From: Puniceicoccaceae bacterium
Lineage (GTDB): Bacteria > Verrucomicrobiota > Verrucomicrobiia > Opitutales > JAFGAQ01
Reading direction: 5' to 3'
NCBI GenBank assembly: GCA_040224245.1
Contig: JBEGIR010000044.1
Coordinates: 1-64,000, forward strand
DNA: 64,000 nt
Position numbers and translations under genes: made by a program. Below, one piece after another: positions 46,553 through 56,759 of this stretch. Position 1 is the first letter of the stretch. Each line of letters opens with the position of its first letter. The notes beneath the pieces are model-generated. The model worked only from the letters and a program-made list of their open reading frames with translations. It was not told the DNA's origin and made no database searches.

Positions 46553-47596
46553 CTACCCTGATACAGGACCCCGGACCGCATCCACAGCCTCCAGCATTGA
46601 TTCCACAGATTCGATGCGTGCATGCGGTAATATTCCGTGTCCCAGATTGAAAATATGTCCGGGAATCGGACCCGCAGGATCGAGCAACTCCCGCGTCGCA
46701 CGCCGCACCACTTCAGGAGTCATCGACAAAAGCAAGGGATCCAGATTGCCCTGAATCGCATGGGTGCGCCCTTCCTGATTCACAAAATCGCCAAGTTTCA
46801 GGGAACTGTCCAGACTCAGAACCCGGGCGCCGGTGCGAATCCACGCTTCCCGATGCGCACCCATTCCTTTTGAAAACAGGATGAACGGAACGGACTGCCC
46901 CACTTCGTCAATGATACGGCGAATCCATTTCAATGACCAGGATTCATAGCAAATTCCCGGGCATGCACTGCCCCAGGAATCAAAAATCTGGATCGCCTGC
47001 ACCCCACTCTGCTGCATGCGGCGAAAGTAGCGAATCAGTGCCGAGGTGATCAGTTCCAGTAGTTGCTCCAGCAAATCCGGACGCTCAAACCCCATCGCCT
47101 TGATGTTTGCAAACTCTTTGGAGGATCCACCCTCGACCATGTAGGTAGCCAGCGTCCACGGAGAACCTCCAAACCCAAACAGTGCTTTTTCGTCCCCCAA
47201 TTCCATTCGAATCTGCGCAAGTGCCTGGAAAACGTATGCGAGGCGCTCCTCAATGGCACCATCGTCAAGGCGGGAGAGGTCACGATCCGAGCGAAAACTC
47301 CAATCCATGGAAATGCCCCCGGATTCCCGAAAATCGTAGTCCATGCCCATCGCTTCCGGAATCACCAGGATGTCGCTGAACAGGATGGCAGCATCAATCT
47401 GAGGAAATCGGCGCAGGGGTTGCAGAGTAACCTCAGTCGCAAGATCCGGAGTCTGTACCATGGTACGGAAATCAGATTTGCTCTTCAACGCCCGATACTC
47501 CGGCAGATAGCGACCCGCCTGCCGCATGAACCATACCGGAGTACGGTCGACAGGCTTCAATTCCAAAGCATTCTGAATTCGTTGATATCCGTTCAT
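46553..47596 (-). CDS. hemE: Uroporphyrinogen decarboxylase
   Basis: 347 aa. RTPVWFMRQAGRYLPEYR carries the invariant Arg pair and the substrate-binding motif. AILFSDILVIPEAMG holds the catalytic-Asp region, and GGSPWTLATYMVEGGSS is the family loop. Later come IQIFDSWGSACPGI and GHGILPHARIESVESML. It removes four acetate carboxyls from uroporphyrinogen III. Its ATG overlaps the hemF stop by 4 bp and hemH follows 93 bp later, so it is the second gene of the heme operon. Confidence 0.95.
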   Translation of the reverse strand: MNGYQRIQNALELKPVDRTPVWFMRQAGRYLPEYRALKSKSDFRTMVQTPDLATEVTLQPLRRFPQIDAAILFSDILVIPEAMGMDYDFRESGGISMDWSFRSDRDLSRLDDGAIEERLAYVFQALAQIRMELGDEKALFGFGGSPWTLATYMVEGGSSKEFANIKAMGFERPDLLEQLLELITSALIRYFRRMQQSGVQAIQIFDSWGSACPGICYESWSLKWIRRIIDEVGQSVPFILFSKGMGAHREAWIRTGARVLSLDSSLKLGDFVNQEGRTHAIQGNLDPLLLSMTPEVVRRATRELLDPAGPIPGHIFNLGHGILPHARIESVESMLEAVDAVRGPVSG

Positions 47597-48579
47597 GTGA
47601 GTTGCGATTCATCGCCAGTGTTATCTACCGCAAGGTTGGCCCAGTCCCGTGGAACCAGAAACTCCGATTCCAATCTTGCCTCCGGTGAGTCGGGTGCGTC
47701 GCTCCAGCCATAGTCAAAGCGAACCAGTGGCGGGAGCGACATCAAAATGGATTCCACTCTGCCACCGGACTGCAATCCAAAAAGGGTTCCACGATCATAC
47801 ACGAGGTTAAACTCCACGTAGCGGCCACGCCGATAGAGCTGGAACGCCCGCTCCTGCTCCCCATAGGGTTCCTGCTGTCGAGCCTCGACGATGGGAGCAT
47901 AGGCATCGATGAAAGAACCTCCCAAGTCCCTGACGAAGGCAAATACCTGCTCAAATTCGGGTTGGTTCAGGTCATCAAAAAAGACGCCACCAATGCCGCG
48001 GGCAATGCCGCGGTGTTTGATGTGGAAATAATCATCACAACTCTTTTTAAGTTGTTCATAAAACGCACGACCATAGTGCTGGTCGCAAACCGCCCGGGCA
48101 ACCTGATGCCAATGCACACAATCTGCCACACGCGGGTAGTAGGGTGTGAGGTCATAACCGCCGCCAAACCACCAAACCGGCTCTCCCGTAACGGCGTCCC
48201 GTGTGCGAAAATACCGCACATTCATGTGAGAGGTCGGCACATGAGGTGAGCATGGATGAGCCACCAGCGAAACTCCCATCGCCAAAAAAGCTTGCCCGGC
48301 GATGTGCTGCCGTCGTGCGGAGGCCGAGGGGGGAAGGCATTCCCCTGTTACCTTGGAAAAACCAATTCCAAACTTCTCGAACACATCACCTCCCTGCAGC
48401 ACGCACGTCAGCCCACCTCCACCCGCCTCTCGCTTCCACGCATCCTGTTGGAACTTCACCGTTCCTTTCTCAAATGCTTCAAACCGACTCACGATCTCCT
48501 GTTGCAGAGAACGAAAGAATCCTTCAACCCGCTCCTCCCGTTCTGACAACACGCCTTGCAATGCACTGCCTTCCTTCAT
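47593..48579 (-). CDS. hemF: Oxygen-dependent coproporphyrinogen III oxidase
   Basis: 328 aa. The substrate- and metal-binding histidines are in VPTSHMNVRYF and VHWHQVAR, with WWFGGGYDLTPYY. RGIARGIGGVFFDDLN and YVEFNLVYDRGTLFGL are the core family motifs. It oxidatively decarboxylates two propionates using O2, so heme synthesis by this route needs oxygen; no anaerobic HemN is seen here. First gene of the minus-strand heme operon. The promoter should lie in 48580-48720. Confidence 0.95.
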   Translation of the reverse strand: MKEGSALQGVLSEREERVEGFFRSLQQEIVSRFEAFEKGTVKFQQDAWKREAGGGGLTCVLQGGDVFEKFGIGFSKVTGECLPPSASARRQHIAGQAFLAMGVSLVAHPCSPHVPTSHMNVRYFRTRDAVTGEPVWWFGGGYDLTPYYPRVADCVHWHQVARAVCDQHYGRAFYEQLKKSCDDYFHIKHRGIARGIGGVFFDDLNQPEFEQVFAFVRDLGGSFIDAYAPIVEARQQEPYGEQERAFQLYRRGRYVEFNLVYDRGTLFGLQSGGRVESILMSLPPLVRFDYGWSDAPDSPEARLESEFLVPRDWANLAVDNTGDESQLT

Positions 48580-48926
48580 CTGAGTTCACCATCCCGTCAT
48601 CGCATCCGCATTGCAACCCGAACTCGCACAGAGCATTCGAAATTCTGCATTTTCATTAGAAAATCAAACCCAAAAAAGATATCAAATAAGCGAAATTAAT
48701 ACACCCCAAAAAGTGTGCCATTTTGAGCTTTGTTACCGCACTTTGACTTGTGAATTTTGGATTTGTGACTCTAGTAATTCTTAAGACCGTAATTGAGGTT
48801 GGAGGAATAACTGGTTAATCCAGTTAAAAGATAGGAATGAGAGGCCCGATTTGAGGAAGTCGGGCCTCGTTTTATGTACTGAAAAGCGAACTTTTCCGAC
48901 TCTCCAGATCCCGGATCGACCCAGCT
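48580..48926. other. Intergenic region between hemF and the PRPP-synthetase-like gene
   Basis: 347 bp without a protein gene. The left half (48600-48720) is AT-rich and should hold the hemF promoter. The right half has a 7-bp stem TAACTGG/CCAGTTA (48808-48814 with 48820-48826) followed within 15 bp by the terminator-like hairpin at 48841-48868. A small plus-strand RNA is possible but no convincing promoter was found. Confidence 0.5.
48841..48868. terminator. Bidirectional terminator hairpin
   Basis: GAGGCCCGA (48841-48849) pairs with TCGGGCCTC (48860-48868) over a 10-nt loop. On the plus strand it is followed by GTTTTATG. On the minus strand, 59 bp past the PRPP-synthetase-like stop, it is followed by TCATTCCTATCTTTT. 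It most likely ends that gene's transcript. Confidence 0.65.
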
Positions 48927-50123
48927 TCAACGCAGGGTGCGAAGCTGTTCACTCAACCAGATCTTGTGCGTCCATCGCACGTTTTTCGAAGACATGTCGA
49001 TCGCGTAAAAACTGTTGTCCCGCTGGTCGCATTCAATGTCCAGAATTCGCCCGAGGTTGAGCGCCAGCCATTTTTCAATCTTGAGGACGACCATTTTTTT
49101 GCGCAAGCGCCCCTGCACATCTCGATTGAGAATCGTCGGGATGGTATTGGTGGTCAAAATTTCGTCGATCGCAGTACTCGCCATTTTCGCGCGACCTTCA
49201 TCGCTGGCATAAAAATGAGTCAGCGCAAAAACCGTCTTTCCCGGATTAATATCCTTGAGCAACTGACAGGCCCTCACAACCGTCGAACCCGTTCGAACCA
49301 TGTCGTCAAACAGCACCACATCATGCCCGCCAAGCTCTTCAAACGTCGATTCGCTCTCTGGGTGCAGTTTGATCTCTACGCTGCGTTCTCCCGTACGCTC
49401 CTTATCGAGCAGGATGAACTTCGCCTTCGGCAATCCCATGCGCCGGAAAATCTCTCTCACAAATTCCCTTGCCCCCTTGTCCGGTGCGCAAAATGCCAGC
49501 CCTTCGCCTTCCGGACCAAAGTTCACGATATCGGAGTTCAGGATGTAGTCCACATAGACATCGTAGGGGATGAGGTTATAAAAACCTCCTTCAAACACCT
49601 CGGAAAATACCGTTTCCACCGAGTGGGAGTGATTGTGAACCGTCAGCACTTTGTCCACGCCCGACAGTTTCAGCATCTGCGCATAGAGGCGAGCTGTGAA
49701 GGGTTGACCGTCAAACTTTTTATAATCGTAAAGATCACGCTTGAAGTCCGTTGTACCGTGTTCTTCACGCGGTCCTCGATCCTGTGCACTGTAATAAAGG
49801 TCCGGCTCCACGAGCACCACTTCTGCGGCACCGTTTTCCTTCGCCGCCCGTGCGATGAAAAAATTGCGCATGGCCAGACTCTGACGGCTGCGCGTCAGGC
49901 TGCTCGTGCTGACTACAATCACGGTCTTTCCTTTCAGCTTGCTGCCGATATGATTGAAGTCCAGTTCATCGGAAATGAATCGCGGACAGAACTCGGTGTT
50001 CGCAAAGTTTTTCAAACTGATGAGATCCGCGATATCCTCCCGCTGCCCAAGCGAGTGTGCGACATCAATCGCAAATGGGTCGTCCGAAGAGTTGCCGACT
50101 ACAATACAATTCCGTTTATCCAC
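48927..50123 (-). CDS. prs: Ribose-phosphate pyrophosphokinase-like protein
   Basis: About 399 aa from a GTG at 50123, reading (M)DKRNCIVVGNSSDDPFAID; no ATG occurs before residue 80, and the frame opens after a TAG at 50223. It has the PRPP synthetase layout: YYSAQDRGPREEHG matching the catalytic R-Q-D-R loop, TVHNHSHSVETVF at the metal-binding His position, and the PRPP loop VVLFDDMVRTGSTVVRA. It is about 80 residues longer than typical Prs, with inserts in the N-terminal half and a C-terminal extension. It would make PRPP from ribose-5-P and ATP for purine, pyrimidine and NAD synthesis. A non-classical PRPP-binding role is the alternative. Confidence 0.75.
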   Translation of the reverse strand: MDKRNCIVVGNSSDDPFAIDVAHSLGQREDIADLISLKNFANTEFCPRFISDELDFNHIGSKLKGKTVIVVSTSSLTRSRQSLAMRNFFIARAAKENGAAEVVLVEPDLYYSAQDRGPREEHGTTDFKRDLYDYKKFDGQPFTARLYAQMLKLSGVDKVLTVHNHSHSVETVFSEVFEGGFYNLIPYDVYVDYILNSDIVNFGPEGEGLAFCAPDKGAREFVREIFRRMGLPKAKFILLDKERTGERSVEIKLHPESESTFEELGGHDVVLFDDMVRTGSTVVRACQLLKDINPGKTVFALTHFYASDEGRAKMASTAIDEILTTNTIPTILNRDVQGRLRKKMVVLKIEKWLALNLGRILDIECDQRDNSFYAIDMSSKNVRWTHKIWLSEQLRTLR

Positions 50124-50369
50124 GCGTGTTCCAATCCGGTTCTGGTTGAATGTTGAGCCACTGCAGTTTGCCTTCTCCAGCAGCAAGCCACTGTATTCTG
50201 CAGGTTCCCCAATTTCGAGCAACTATGAAGTGCGGATTCCAGCGAAAGCAACTTCAATCTCGATTCTGGGCAGACATCGGGTTTTTCCTCATTTTGAAGC
50301 ATGCTTAGCGGAATTTGTCCGGCGATTTTGCGGTTTGCACTCGAATGGGCTTTTCCTTCAAATGGTGCA

Positions 50370-50939
50370 ATGGACTCAGGATCTCCCCCTTTGCTCGAAG
50401 GTAAACGCACTCGTCTTCGTGCCTATCATCGCACCGATCTTAACGCCGCAGTGCAGTTCCTGAATCAGCACGAAGTTCGCTCGCTGCTCGAACCCGGAAT
50501 CCTGTTCCCCCTGCGCATGGAGGACGAAGAACAGTGGTATCAGTCGTTCAGTGCCATCAGTGAAGGGGTTTACCACTTTGCCATCGAACGCATCGACACC
50601 GGAGAATACATCGGTGGATGTGGTATCAACCAGGTCTCCCAGAAGTCCAGGGTCGCAACTCTCGGCATCTTCCTGGGCGCCATGCACCAAAATCAGGGAT
50701 TCGGATCGGAAGCGATGCAACTGCTCATCGACTTCTGCTTCCTTGAGATGAATCTTAACAAGGTAAAACTCAGGGTATATGCCTTCAATCAGCGCGCCAT
50801 CCACTGCTACCAGCGCCTGGGATTCCAAACGGAAGGCGTACAACGTCAGGAGATTTTCCGAAACGGCACCTATCATGATGAATGGCTGATGGCCCTGCTG
50901 CGCACGGAGTGGAAGTCGCAGCGCGGCAAATCGCATTGA
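50370..50939 (+). CDS. GNAT-family N-acetyltransferase (RimJ/RimL type)
   Basis: 189 aa from ATG 50370; a longer frame from 50301 lacks support. KRTRLRAYHRTDLNAAVQFLNQHEVRSLL is the usual beginning. The acetyl-CoA site is near LGIFLGAMHQNQGFGSEAMQLLIDF (Q-x-G-x-G-x-A). The end RVYAFNQRAIHCYQRLGFQTEGVQRQ is the family's C-terminal signature with R-A-x-x-x-Y-x-K/R-x-G-F. The substrate (protein N-terminus, antibiotic or small amine) is unknown. It is divergent from the PRPP-synthetase-like gene. Confidence 0.88.
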   Translation: MDSGSPPLLEGKRTRLRAYHRTDLNAAVQFLNQHEVRSLLEPGILFPLRMEDEEQWYQSFSAISEGVYHFAIERIDTGEYIGGCGINQVSQKSRVATLGIFLGAMHQNQGFGSEAMQLLIDFCFLEMNLNKVKLRVYAFNQRAIHCYQRLGFQTEGVQRQEIFRNGTYHDEWLMALLRTEWKSQRGKSH

Positions 50940-50976
50940 TCCTTGGGACTTACTCCCATTCCATTTTCAGACCCTC

Positions 50977-51408
50977 ATGACGCTCAGTGACACCGAGATT
51001 CAACTCTACTTTCGCGATGTTCACCCTGTCGTCTTTGCTGTGATGCTCGAAATCCGGGAACACCTTCTCAGTGTGCTGCCCGACCCTCAGGAGCAACTGC
51101 GCTGGAGTGCCATCGCCTTCGACAAACCACATGCAAAGGCGAGTGTGAAGGACAACATCTGCTACCTCCGCCCGCGCAGCAAATGTGTCGAAATCGGTTT
51201 TGGACTCGGCGTTTTTCTAAAAGACCCCGCCCGACTGCTGCGGGGTAACGGGCGATACAAGCGCTTCATTCCCATCACCACCATGAAAGCATATCCCGGG
51301 GAGGTCATCCGGGATCTTGTCTTGCAATCCAGTGCATTTGATGGAAATCGCGTCCTGTACAAGTTGCTTCCCAACGACGACTACCAAGCCTTGCGCCACG
51401 GCATCTGA
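50977..51408 (+). CDS. DUF1801/YdhG-like small protein
   Basis: 143 aa. Pattern EIREHLLSVLPDPQEQLRWSAIAFDKPHAKASVKDNICYLRPRSKCVEIGF is similar to DUF1801 proteins, which fold like the iron-binding FraH/CyaY group; the later VFLKDPARLLRGNGRYKRFIPI fits the same family. Function unknown. It starts 38 bp after the GNAT gene and is 39 bp before the acyltransferase, so the three may be one transcript. Confidence 0.65.
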   Translation: MTLSDTEIQLYFRDVHPVVFAVMLEIREHLLSVLPDPQEQLRWSAIAFDKPHAKASVKDNICYLRPRSKCVEIGFGLGVFLKDPARLLRGNGRYKRFIPITTMKAYPGEVIRDLVLQSSAFDGNRVLYKLLPNDDYQALRHGI

Positions 51409-51446
51409 AGTGCAGAGTTCTCATCAGCTACCATCCAAACCCACCC

Positions 51447-52535
51447 ATGATACTGCAATCCATTCAGCTACTTCGCGCTATCGCAGCGATCATGGTGGTT
51501 GTTTTTCATGCAAACAGTCTGGTCGCTGAAAAGATTCCGAGCCACAAATTCAGCAATACCGGTGCGGCTGGAGTCGATCTCTTCTTTGTGATCAGCGGGT
51601 TTGTCATGGTTTATTCCTGTCGCAACCTATTTGCACAGCGAGGTGCATTCTCGGGTTTTCTGCTCAAGAGAGCCATTCGCATCCTTCCCACGTATTACCT
51701 CTTCACTACCCTTACCCTGTGCATACTGATATTCCTTCCTCATCTTTATGAGAACATGGAGCTTCGAATCCACCGTGTCATCGCCTCTTATGCTCTCATC
51801 CTTACCGAAGATTCCCTGAATATTCCGGGGACCATTGTTGGAGTGGGTTGGACCTTGGCCTTTGAAGCATGGTTTTACTTGAATTTTGCGTGGATTCTAT
51901 GTTTCAGCCGGCGATGGATGTTGCCCCTGCTTCTCATGGTGTTCCTTATCGGAACCGCCAGTCATTGGTGGCTTCCCTCGATACCCGCATTCTGGATTGT
52001 CGCAAGTAACCCACTTGTTTTTGAATTTCTGTTCGGCTGTGTCATTGCGCTCGCTTTTCAACAAAACATCGTCATTTCTCCGGCGATTTCTGTCTTGTGC
52101 ATTGTCGTGGGTTCAATCGCGTTAGCAGTTGCGGGTCAATACGCATGGGTTGTTTATTTTCTCGACACGGATCGCATTTGGGCGTTTGGAATCCCGTCCG
52201 CGCTCATCGTTGCAGGAACGACCAACCTCGAACAACATTGCTCAAAGTTTCGCATTCCTTTCCCTGTTCTGCTTCTCGGGGACAGTTCGTATTCCCTCTA
52301 CCTCTCTCACACCTATGTGCAGCATGCAATTGTCATATGGATCACTCCAGGTGTTGCACCATTGGGAATCATTCCTCTGGTGCTCTGCACCGTAATGGTG
52401 AGTCTGTCGGTGCTCGTCGCAATCGTCTGCTATCAATGCTTCGAAAAGCCCGTAACGGCCATGCTCAAATGCAAATTTTCACGTTCTCTTTCCCCAACAG
52501 AGACTCGACCACAGCAGATTTCACAGCGTATCTAA
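51447..52535 (+). CDS. Acyltransferase family 3 (OafA-like) membrane protein
   Basis: 362 aa with about ten helices. SIQLLRAIAAIMVVVFHAN contains the conserved R-x10-H pair of the family, and AAGVDLFFVISGFVMVYSCR is the next signature. PVLLLGDSSYSLYLSHTYVQH is the usual C-terminal loop. These enzymes O-acetylate or otherwise acylate exopolysaccharide, O-antigen or peptidoglycan sugars across the inner membrane. It converges with purK (46 bp apart). Confidence 0.9.
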   Translation: MILQSIQLLRAIAAIMVVVFHANSLVAEKIPSHKFSNTGAAGVDLFFVISGFVMVYSCRNLFAQRGAFSGFLLKRAIRILPTYYLFTTLTLCILIFLPHLYENMELRIHRVIASYALILTEDSLNIPGTIVGVGWTLAFEAWFYLNFAWILCFSRRWMLPLLLMVFLIGTASHWWLPSIPAFWIVASNPLVFEFLFGCVIALAFQQNIVISPAISVLCIVVGSIALAVAGQYAWVVYFLDTDRIWAFGIPSALIVAGTTNLEQHCSKFRIPFPVLLLGDSSYSLYLSHTYVQHAIVIWITPGVAPLGIIPLVLCTVMVSLSVLVAIVCYQCFEKPVTAMLKCKFSRSLSPTETRPQQISQRI

Positions 52536-52580
52536 AATCTCATGCGGGAAAACCCGATCAGGGTTTCCGAAGCCGCAGGT

Positions 52581-53747
52581 TCAGACTGAGCAGCTTGCAG
52601 CCGGTCGCTTCATCAACAGTGCTTTTACCTCCTGGCTCTGCGCAATCGCCTGCTGAAGGGTCTCACCGGAACAATGCAAGTGTCCCATCTTGCGCCCCTT
52701 GCGTGCGTGCTGTTTTCCGTAAAGGTGCAACTTCACCGACGGGAAGGCATTCAGCAGTGTTTGCCAATCCGGTGCAGCATCCTCTGACCAGAGATTGCCC
52801 ATCAGGTTGAGCATCACCACCGGATGCTTGAGCGTCGTGTCACCCAAGGGCAGATTGCATACCGCTCGAACAGTTTGTTCAAACTGACTTGTAATGCACG
52901 CATCCATCGTGAAATGACCACTGTTGTGAGGACGGGGTGCGAGTTCATTGATGATGAGTTCATCTGCGTCAGTCACAAAAAATTCAACCCCCAGGGTTCC
53001 TTCCAGTTGCAGTATCTGAGCAATGCGCATCGCCAGTTCAGCAGCACGCTTTTGCACTGTATCCGGTAACCTTGCCGGAACCATCGTCCGGTCGAGGATG
53101 TGGTGACGATGCTCATTCTCCGCGACGGGGAAAACGCTGGTTTGCCCATCGGGCGTGCGGGATACCATGACCGAGCATTCCGCACGATGGGAGACCCATT
53201 GCTCAACGATTGCCAGAGGCACACCCAGTTCCGAAAAAATGTGGTGGGGGTCCTTCCCTGCATCTTCAATTTTGATCTGCCCTTTTCCGTCATAACCAAA
53301 ATAGGCGGTCTTGAGCACAGAAGGAGTTCCCAATCGATCCAGTGCATCCCGAAGGGCTTCACCGCTGCGCACCACTTCAAACGGAACATGCGGCAGATCA
53401 TGGTCCCTCAAAAAGGTCTTTTCCCGATAGCGATTTTGGCAGATTGACAACACATCTGAAGAGGGTCGCACCAACTTGCGGGACTCGACCCACCGCACCG
53501 ACTCCACCGGAAGTCCCTCAAATTCGTAGGTAACCACATCACTCTGTTCAACCAGTCGCTGCAATGCCTCAGTATCCGTGTATGCAGCGCAGAGGTGTTC
53601 GTCGGCAACACCTGCCGCAGGACAATTCGGTTCCGGATCCAGAACCACAAAGCGATATCCGAGATTGCGCCCCGCAAGGATCAGCATTCGTCCCAATTGA
53701 CCACCTCCGATCACGCCGATTACGGCTCCGGGTAACATTGCACTCAT
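52581..53747 (-). CDS. purK: N5-carboxyaminoimidazole ribonucleotide synthase
   Basis: 388 aa, ATP-grasp fold. [22 protein letters not shown] starts the pre-ATP-grasp domain; [17 protein letters not shown] is the ATP loop; [17 protein letters not shown] and [27 protein letters not shown] form the catalytic lobe. It uses AIR, ATP and bicarbonate to make N5-CAIR for purine synthesis. The start overlaps the purE stop by 4 bp (ATGA). Its bicarbonate demand is notable because dabB-dabA lie immediately upstream in the same direction. Confidence 0.95.
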   Translation of the reverse strand: MSAMLPGAVIGVIGGGQLGRMLILAGRNLGYRFVVLDPEPNCPAAGVADEHLCAAYTDTEALQRLVEQSDVVTYEFEGLPVESVRWVESRKLVRPSSDVLSICQNRYREKTFLRDHDLPHVPFEVVRSGEALRDALDRLGTPSVLKTAYFGYDGKGQIKIEDAGKDPHHIFSELGVPLAIVEQWVSHRAECSVMVSRTPDGQTSVFPVAENEHRHHILDRTMVPARLPDTVQKRAAELAMRIAQILQLEGTLGVEFFVTDADELIINELAPRPHNSGHFTMDACITSQFEQTVRAVCNLPLGDTTLKHPVVMLNLMGNLWSEDAAPDWQTLLNAFPSVKLHLYGKQHARKGRKMGHLHCSGETLQQAIAQSQEVKALLMKRPAASCSV

Positions 53748-54250
53748 GCGGGCAACTCCTGATTTAAGACGGTTTGAGTCTGTGTCTTGCGATACGCTCG
53801 CAATGCTTCCCTCACCTTGGCATCTCCGAGGGAGAGAATCGCTGCAGCACTCAGCGCCGCATTTTTCGCCCCTGCAACACCGATCGCAAAGGTCGGCACC
53901 GGTACTCCTGCAGGCATTTGCACGATCGAAAGCAGTGAATCCAGGCCATTGAGGCTGCGTGACATCACTGGCACTCCAAGAACGGGCAACTGAGTGAGTG
54001 AGGCAAGCATGCCCGGCAAATGTGCCGCACCACCTGCGCCTGCAATGATCACTTGCAACCCCCGGGTTTCTGCACTCTTGGCATACTCAAAAAGACGCTC
54101 CGGGGTGCGGTGCGCACTGACGATCTGATGCTCGTGGGCAATGCCGAGTTCTTTCAGGATCTGCACCGCAGCGCTCAGGGTTTCCCAATCGCTTGCACTT
54201 CCCATCACGACCCCCACACGGGCACGGTCTGAATCTGTTTGGTTTTCCAT
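53744..54250 (-). CDS. purE: N5-CAIR mutase (class I PurE)
   Basis: 168 aa from ATG 54250; the longer frame to 54427 overlaps dabA and is rejected. [15 protein letters not shown] is the family start with the acidic residue, [16 protein letters not shown] carries the catalytic His, and [20 protein letters not shown] is the substrate loop. It converts N5-CAIR to CAIR. It begins 52 bp after the dabA stop and is coupled to purK, so dabB-dabA-purE-purK can be one transcript. Consistent with bacterial PurE class I. Confidence 0.95.
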   Translation of the reverse strand: MENQTDSDRARVGVVMGSASDWETLSAAVQILKELGIAHEHQIVSAHRTPERLFEYAKSAETRGLQVIIAGAGGAAHLPGMLASLTQLPVLGVPVMSRSLNGLDSLLSIVQMPAGVPVPTFAIGVAGAKNAALSAAAILSLGDAKVREALRAYRKTQTQTVLNQELPA

Positions 54251-54302
54251 GTTGATGTTTTCAAATTTGAGATTGCTATCTGTTGTCAGGTCTTCTCGCC
54301 AG

Positions 54303-56759
54303 TTACGAAGCGGATTCGAGGTGCGTTGACCAGCTGCCATCTCGATAGCGCAGCACCTTTCCCGAATCAGCGTCGATACGGAAAAGATAGAGCCACTGGC
54401 CGTCAACCAGTTCCCGCACTTTCTCATGCTTCTTTACAATGCGCTCGATCCAATCTCCCGGTGCTTCAATGAGTACATTCAGGCGCAGGGGTTCGTGCAC
54501 CCATCTGGAACCGTCATGCACGGATTGTTTGGGCAACCCGATGCGCAAATCGCCGCTGTTTCCCTCCAACACGCCAATGGTTCCTCCAACCACGTTGTGG
54601 ATGACTTTGTTGCCCGCGCCATAGTGGAGGGGATCCACCGTCGAGGCAAAATACTGCAGGTTAATCCAGTGAGCAACGATCATGGGAGCAGTCATGATTT
54701 GCTCCAACACCGACGCATCCGTGTCTTCCCATGCGCGATACTCGTGTAAAAAGCTCCGACCCTGCAGGTTCAGTGCACGGGTACGGGAACGAGGGGCAAC
54801 CACCAGCGCAGCATTGCCAGCCAATCCCCATTCCGGTCGCACCTGTGACCAGTTCAACGCGTAGCATTCCAGCTTTTTCGCAAGGTCAGCATCGGATTCC
54901 GCATGCACGCCGAGTCGAGCGGCCCTCTCACGCCGTACCTTTGCTCCCGCCCCATCCAGCCACTGCTCAAGCTCACGGAGCAGTACACGGTCAAGCGGCT
55001 TCTCAAGATCCCGGGTAAAGAGTTCCACTCGATCCAGTGTTGTATCATGCAACGCCGCAAGAAATTGAGTGGTTTCCGGAATCCGAATACCACGGTCCCC
55101 AAGCGCCTTGCGAATCTGTCCATCATTGAGCATTGCGGCAAGCAATCGCGCATTCACTTCACCCCGCTGACCGCAACAGGCTCCACAATCGAGACTCGCC
55201 GCATGGGGATTATTCTCAGAGGAGCTTCCATGCCCCACCAGCAGCACCAGGGGAGCAAACTCCGTGGTCATGGCCATACCGCGCAGGGCCGAATGCACGA
55301 GTTCAACGCGTGTTTCAAGGGAAACCGCTCCCTCGGGTCCACGCAGGACAGGATCGATTTCAGTCACGCTGATGGAGCGGGAATTTCGTTTTTCGAGCAA
55401 CCCATCTTTCAGGAGTTTCCATCCATACTGCATGCCGAGAGCTTCCACAAATCCGAAAATCCCCACCCCCGACTGGGAAAAATGCGACCACCGCTGGGCA
55501 CCCCAGGCCTGCTCACGACGCGTGACACCACAACAACCCGTAGCGTCTCGTTCACCCACGATAAACTTGGGCGAAAGCAAGCCGGGAGCATGTGGCACCG
55601 CATGCTCTGTTCCGGCAGATTGATAGGCAATGGGAATTCCAAAAAAACCCGCAAACCCTCGGGTTTGCACCTTGCCTGCAGAGATCTGCTCCAAAGACCT
55701 GCGAATGGGTTCAGAACGCACATCAATGCAAAACACCGCATCGACTTGAACCATGTTCGGTGCAGCTGCGCTGCCCTCAGTCTCAATCGCTCGGACCCAG
55801 TCATCCTGGTATGAGTATTCCAGTGCCCGCTGCCATACCCAGTCCCATTCGAACTGACGGCGATTCCAGTCGATCTGCTTCGTTCCGCTCGCCATGCCCA
55901 GCTGCATACACGGGTCCAGATCCCCGTTCCCACATTTGGCATGTCGCCACAGCACCAAATCCCAGGCCAGTCGAATCGCCAACAACTGCCGCATTCCATT
56001 CGGCATGTTTGTGGCATCCGGATTCGCTTCCCACTGCAAATAGGCACAATAGGATGCCCAACCACTCACACTGAGAAGCAAAGCACTGGCGTAGTTTGGC
56101 CATGCTTCTTCGAGAAAGGGCAAGGTTTGCAGGGCCTCTTCGATCAACTCCCAATCCTGATGGGGCAATTTTGAAAACTCGGCACGCAACCCTTTTACCC
56201 CCATCAGCATCTCCACACCCCGATCCTGTGCGGCAGCATTTTGCCAGGCAGCATACATCGCCATGCCCTCTCCACTGGACCACTGTGCCTGGTGCTGGTC
56301 AAAATACCCCGCACAAAACCGACTGATGCGATTCACCACTTCGTCGTGCCAGGAGACCGAATGCGTCAGGTCACGCATCCGGTCGAGTTCATCGGTCACG
56401 AGGCGAATACTCTGCCAACTGCGCTTCTGTTTGAGGTGATCGCACAATGCAGAAACATCCGCCTGTACCTGTAGCTCCTGCGCTGCACGCTTCAACTGTG
56501 ATTCCTGGATGCGACCCTCATCCCAAAGCTCCGCATAGTATTCCCTCGGCATGAGGGCCTGTGTTCCTTTCCAGAATGCCAGTTTTGCGGCACACTCCGA
56601 CAGGGGTTCATGCGAGAGATTCCACCAGGGATTCACCGCGATATACCGATCCAGCGGCCACACCGGTGTGATGCAGCGGAAGGCGGCCAACAGACCAGCC
56701 TCCACCAGATCGGGTGAGCGTTTGACTGGCTCAATGGGAAGTGCAGGCGAGTTCATCAT
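54303..56759 (-). CDS. dabA: Probable inorganic carbon transporter subunit DabA
   Basis: 818 aa from ATG 56759 (or 817 from 56756), overlapping the dabB stop in the string ATGATGA. The four carbonic-anhydrase-like residues of the DUF2309/DabA family are present: Cys and Asp in [12 protein letters not shown], then His in [13 protein letters not shown] and Cys in DCGACCG, with the His-Cys spacing of 15 expected from Halothiobacillus DabA. The start [19 protein letters not shown] is also typical. With DabB it forms a membrane-bound complex that hydrates CO2 vectorially to bicarbonate using cation flux. It sits at the cytoplasmic membrane face. Confidence 0.92.
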   Translation of the reverse strand: MMNSPALPIEPVKRSPDLVEAGLLAAFRCITPVWPLDRYIAVNPWWNLSHEPLSECAAKLAFWKGTQALMPREYYAELWDEGRIQESQLKRAAQELQVQADVSALCDHLKQKRSWQSIRLVTDELDRMRDLTHSVSWHDEVVNRISRFCAGYFDQHQAQWSSGEGMAMYAAWQNAAAQDRGVEMLMGVKGLRAEFSKLPHQDWELIEEALQTLPFLEEAWPNYASALLLSVSGWASYCAYLQWEANPDATNMPNGMRQLLAIRLAWDLVLWRHAKCGNGDLDPCMQLGMASGTKQIDWNRRQFEWDWVWQRALEYSYQDDWVRAIETEGSAAAPNMVQVDAVFCIDVRSEPIRRSLEQISAGKVQTRGFAGFFGIPIAYQSAGTEHAVPHAPGLLSPKFIVGERDATGCCGVTRREQAWGAQRWSHFSQSGVGIFGFVEALGMQYGWKLLKDGLLEKRNSRSISVTEIDPVLRGPEGAVSLETRVELVHSALRGMAMTTEFAPLVLLVGHGSSSENNPHAASLDCGACCGQRGEVNARLLAAMLNDGQIRKALGDRGIRIPETTQFLAALHDTTLDRVELFTRDLEKPLDRVLLRELEQWLDGAGAKVRRERAARLGVHAESDADLAKKLECYALNWSQVRPEWGLAGNAALVVAPRSRTRALNLQGRSFLHEYRAWEDTDASVLEQIMTAPMIVAHWINLQYFASTVDPLHYGAGNKVIHNVVGGTIGVLEGNSGDLRIGLPKQSVHDGSRWVHEPLRLNVLIEAPGDWIERIVKKHEKVRELVDGQWLYLFRIDADSGKVLRYRDGSWSTHLESAS

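Noticed and set aside
48966-50156. Long plus-strand frame (396 codons) over the PRPP-synthetase-like gene
   Set aside because: It is entirely antisense to a gene with clear PRPP-synthetase motifs and its translation shows no recognisable domain.
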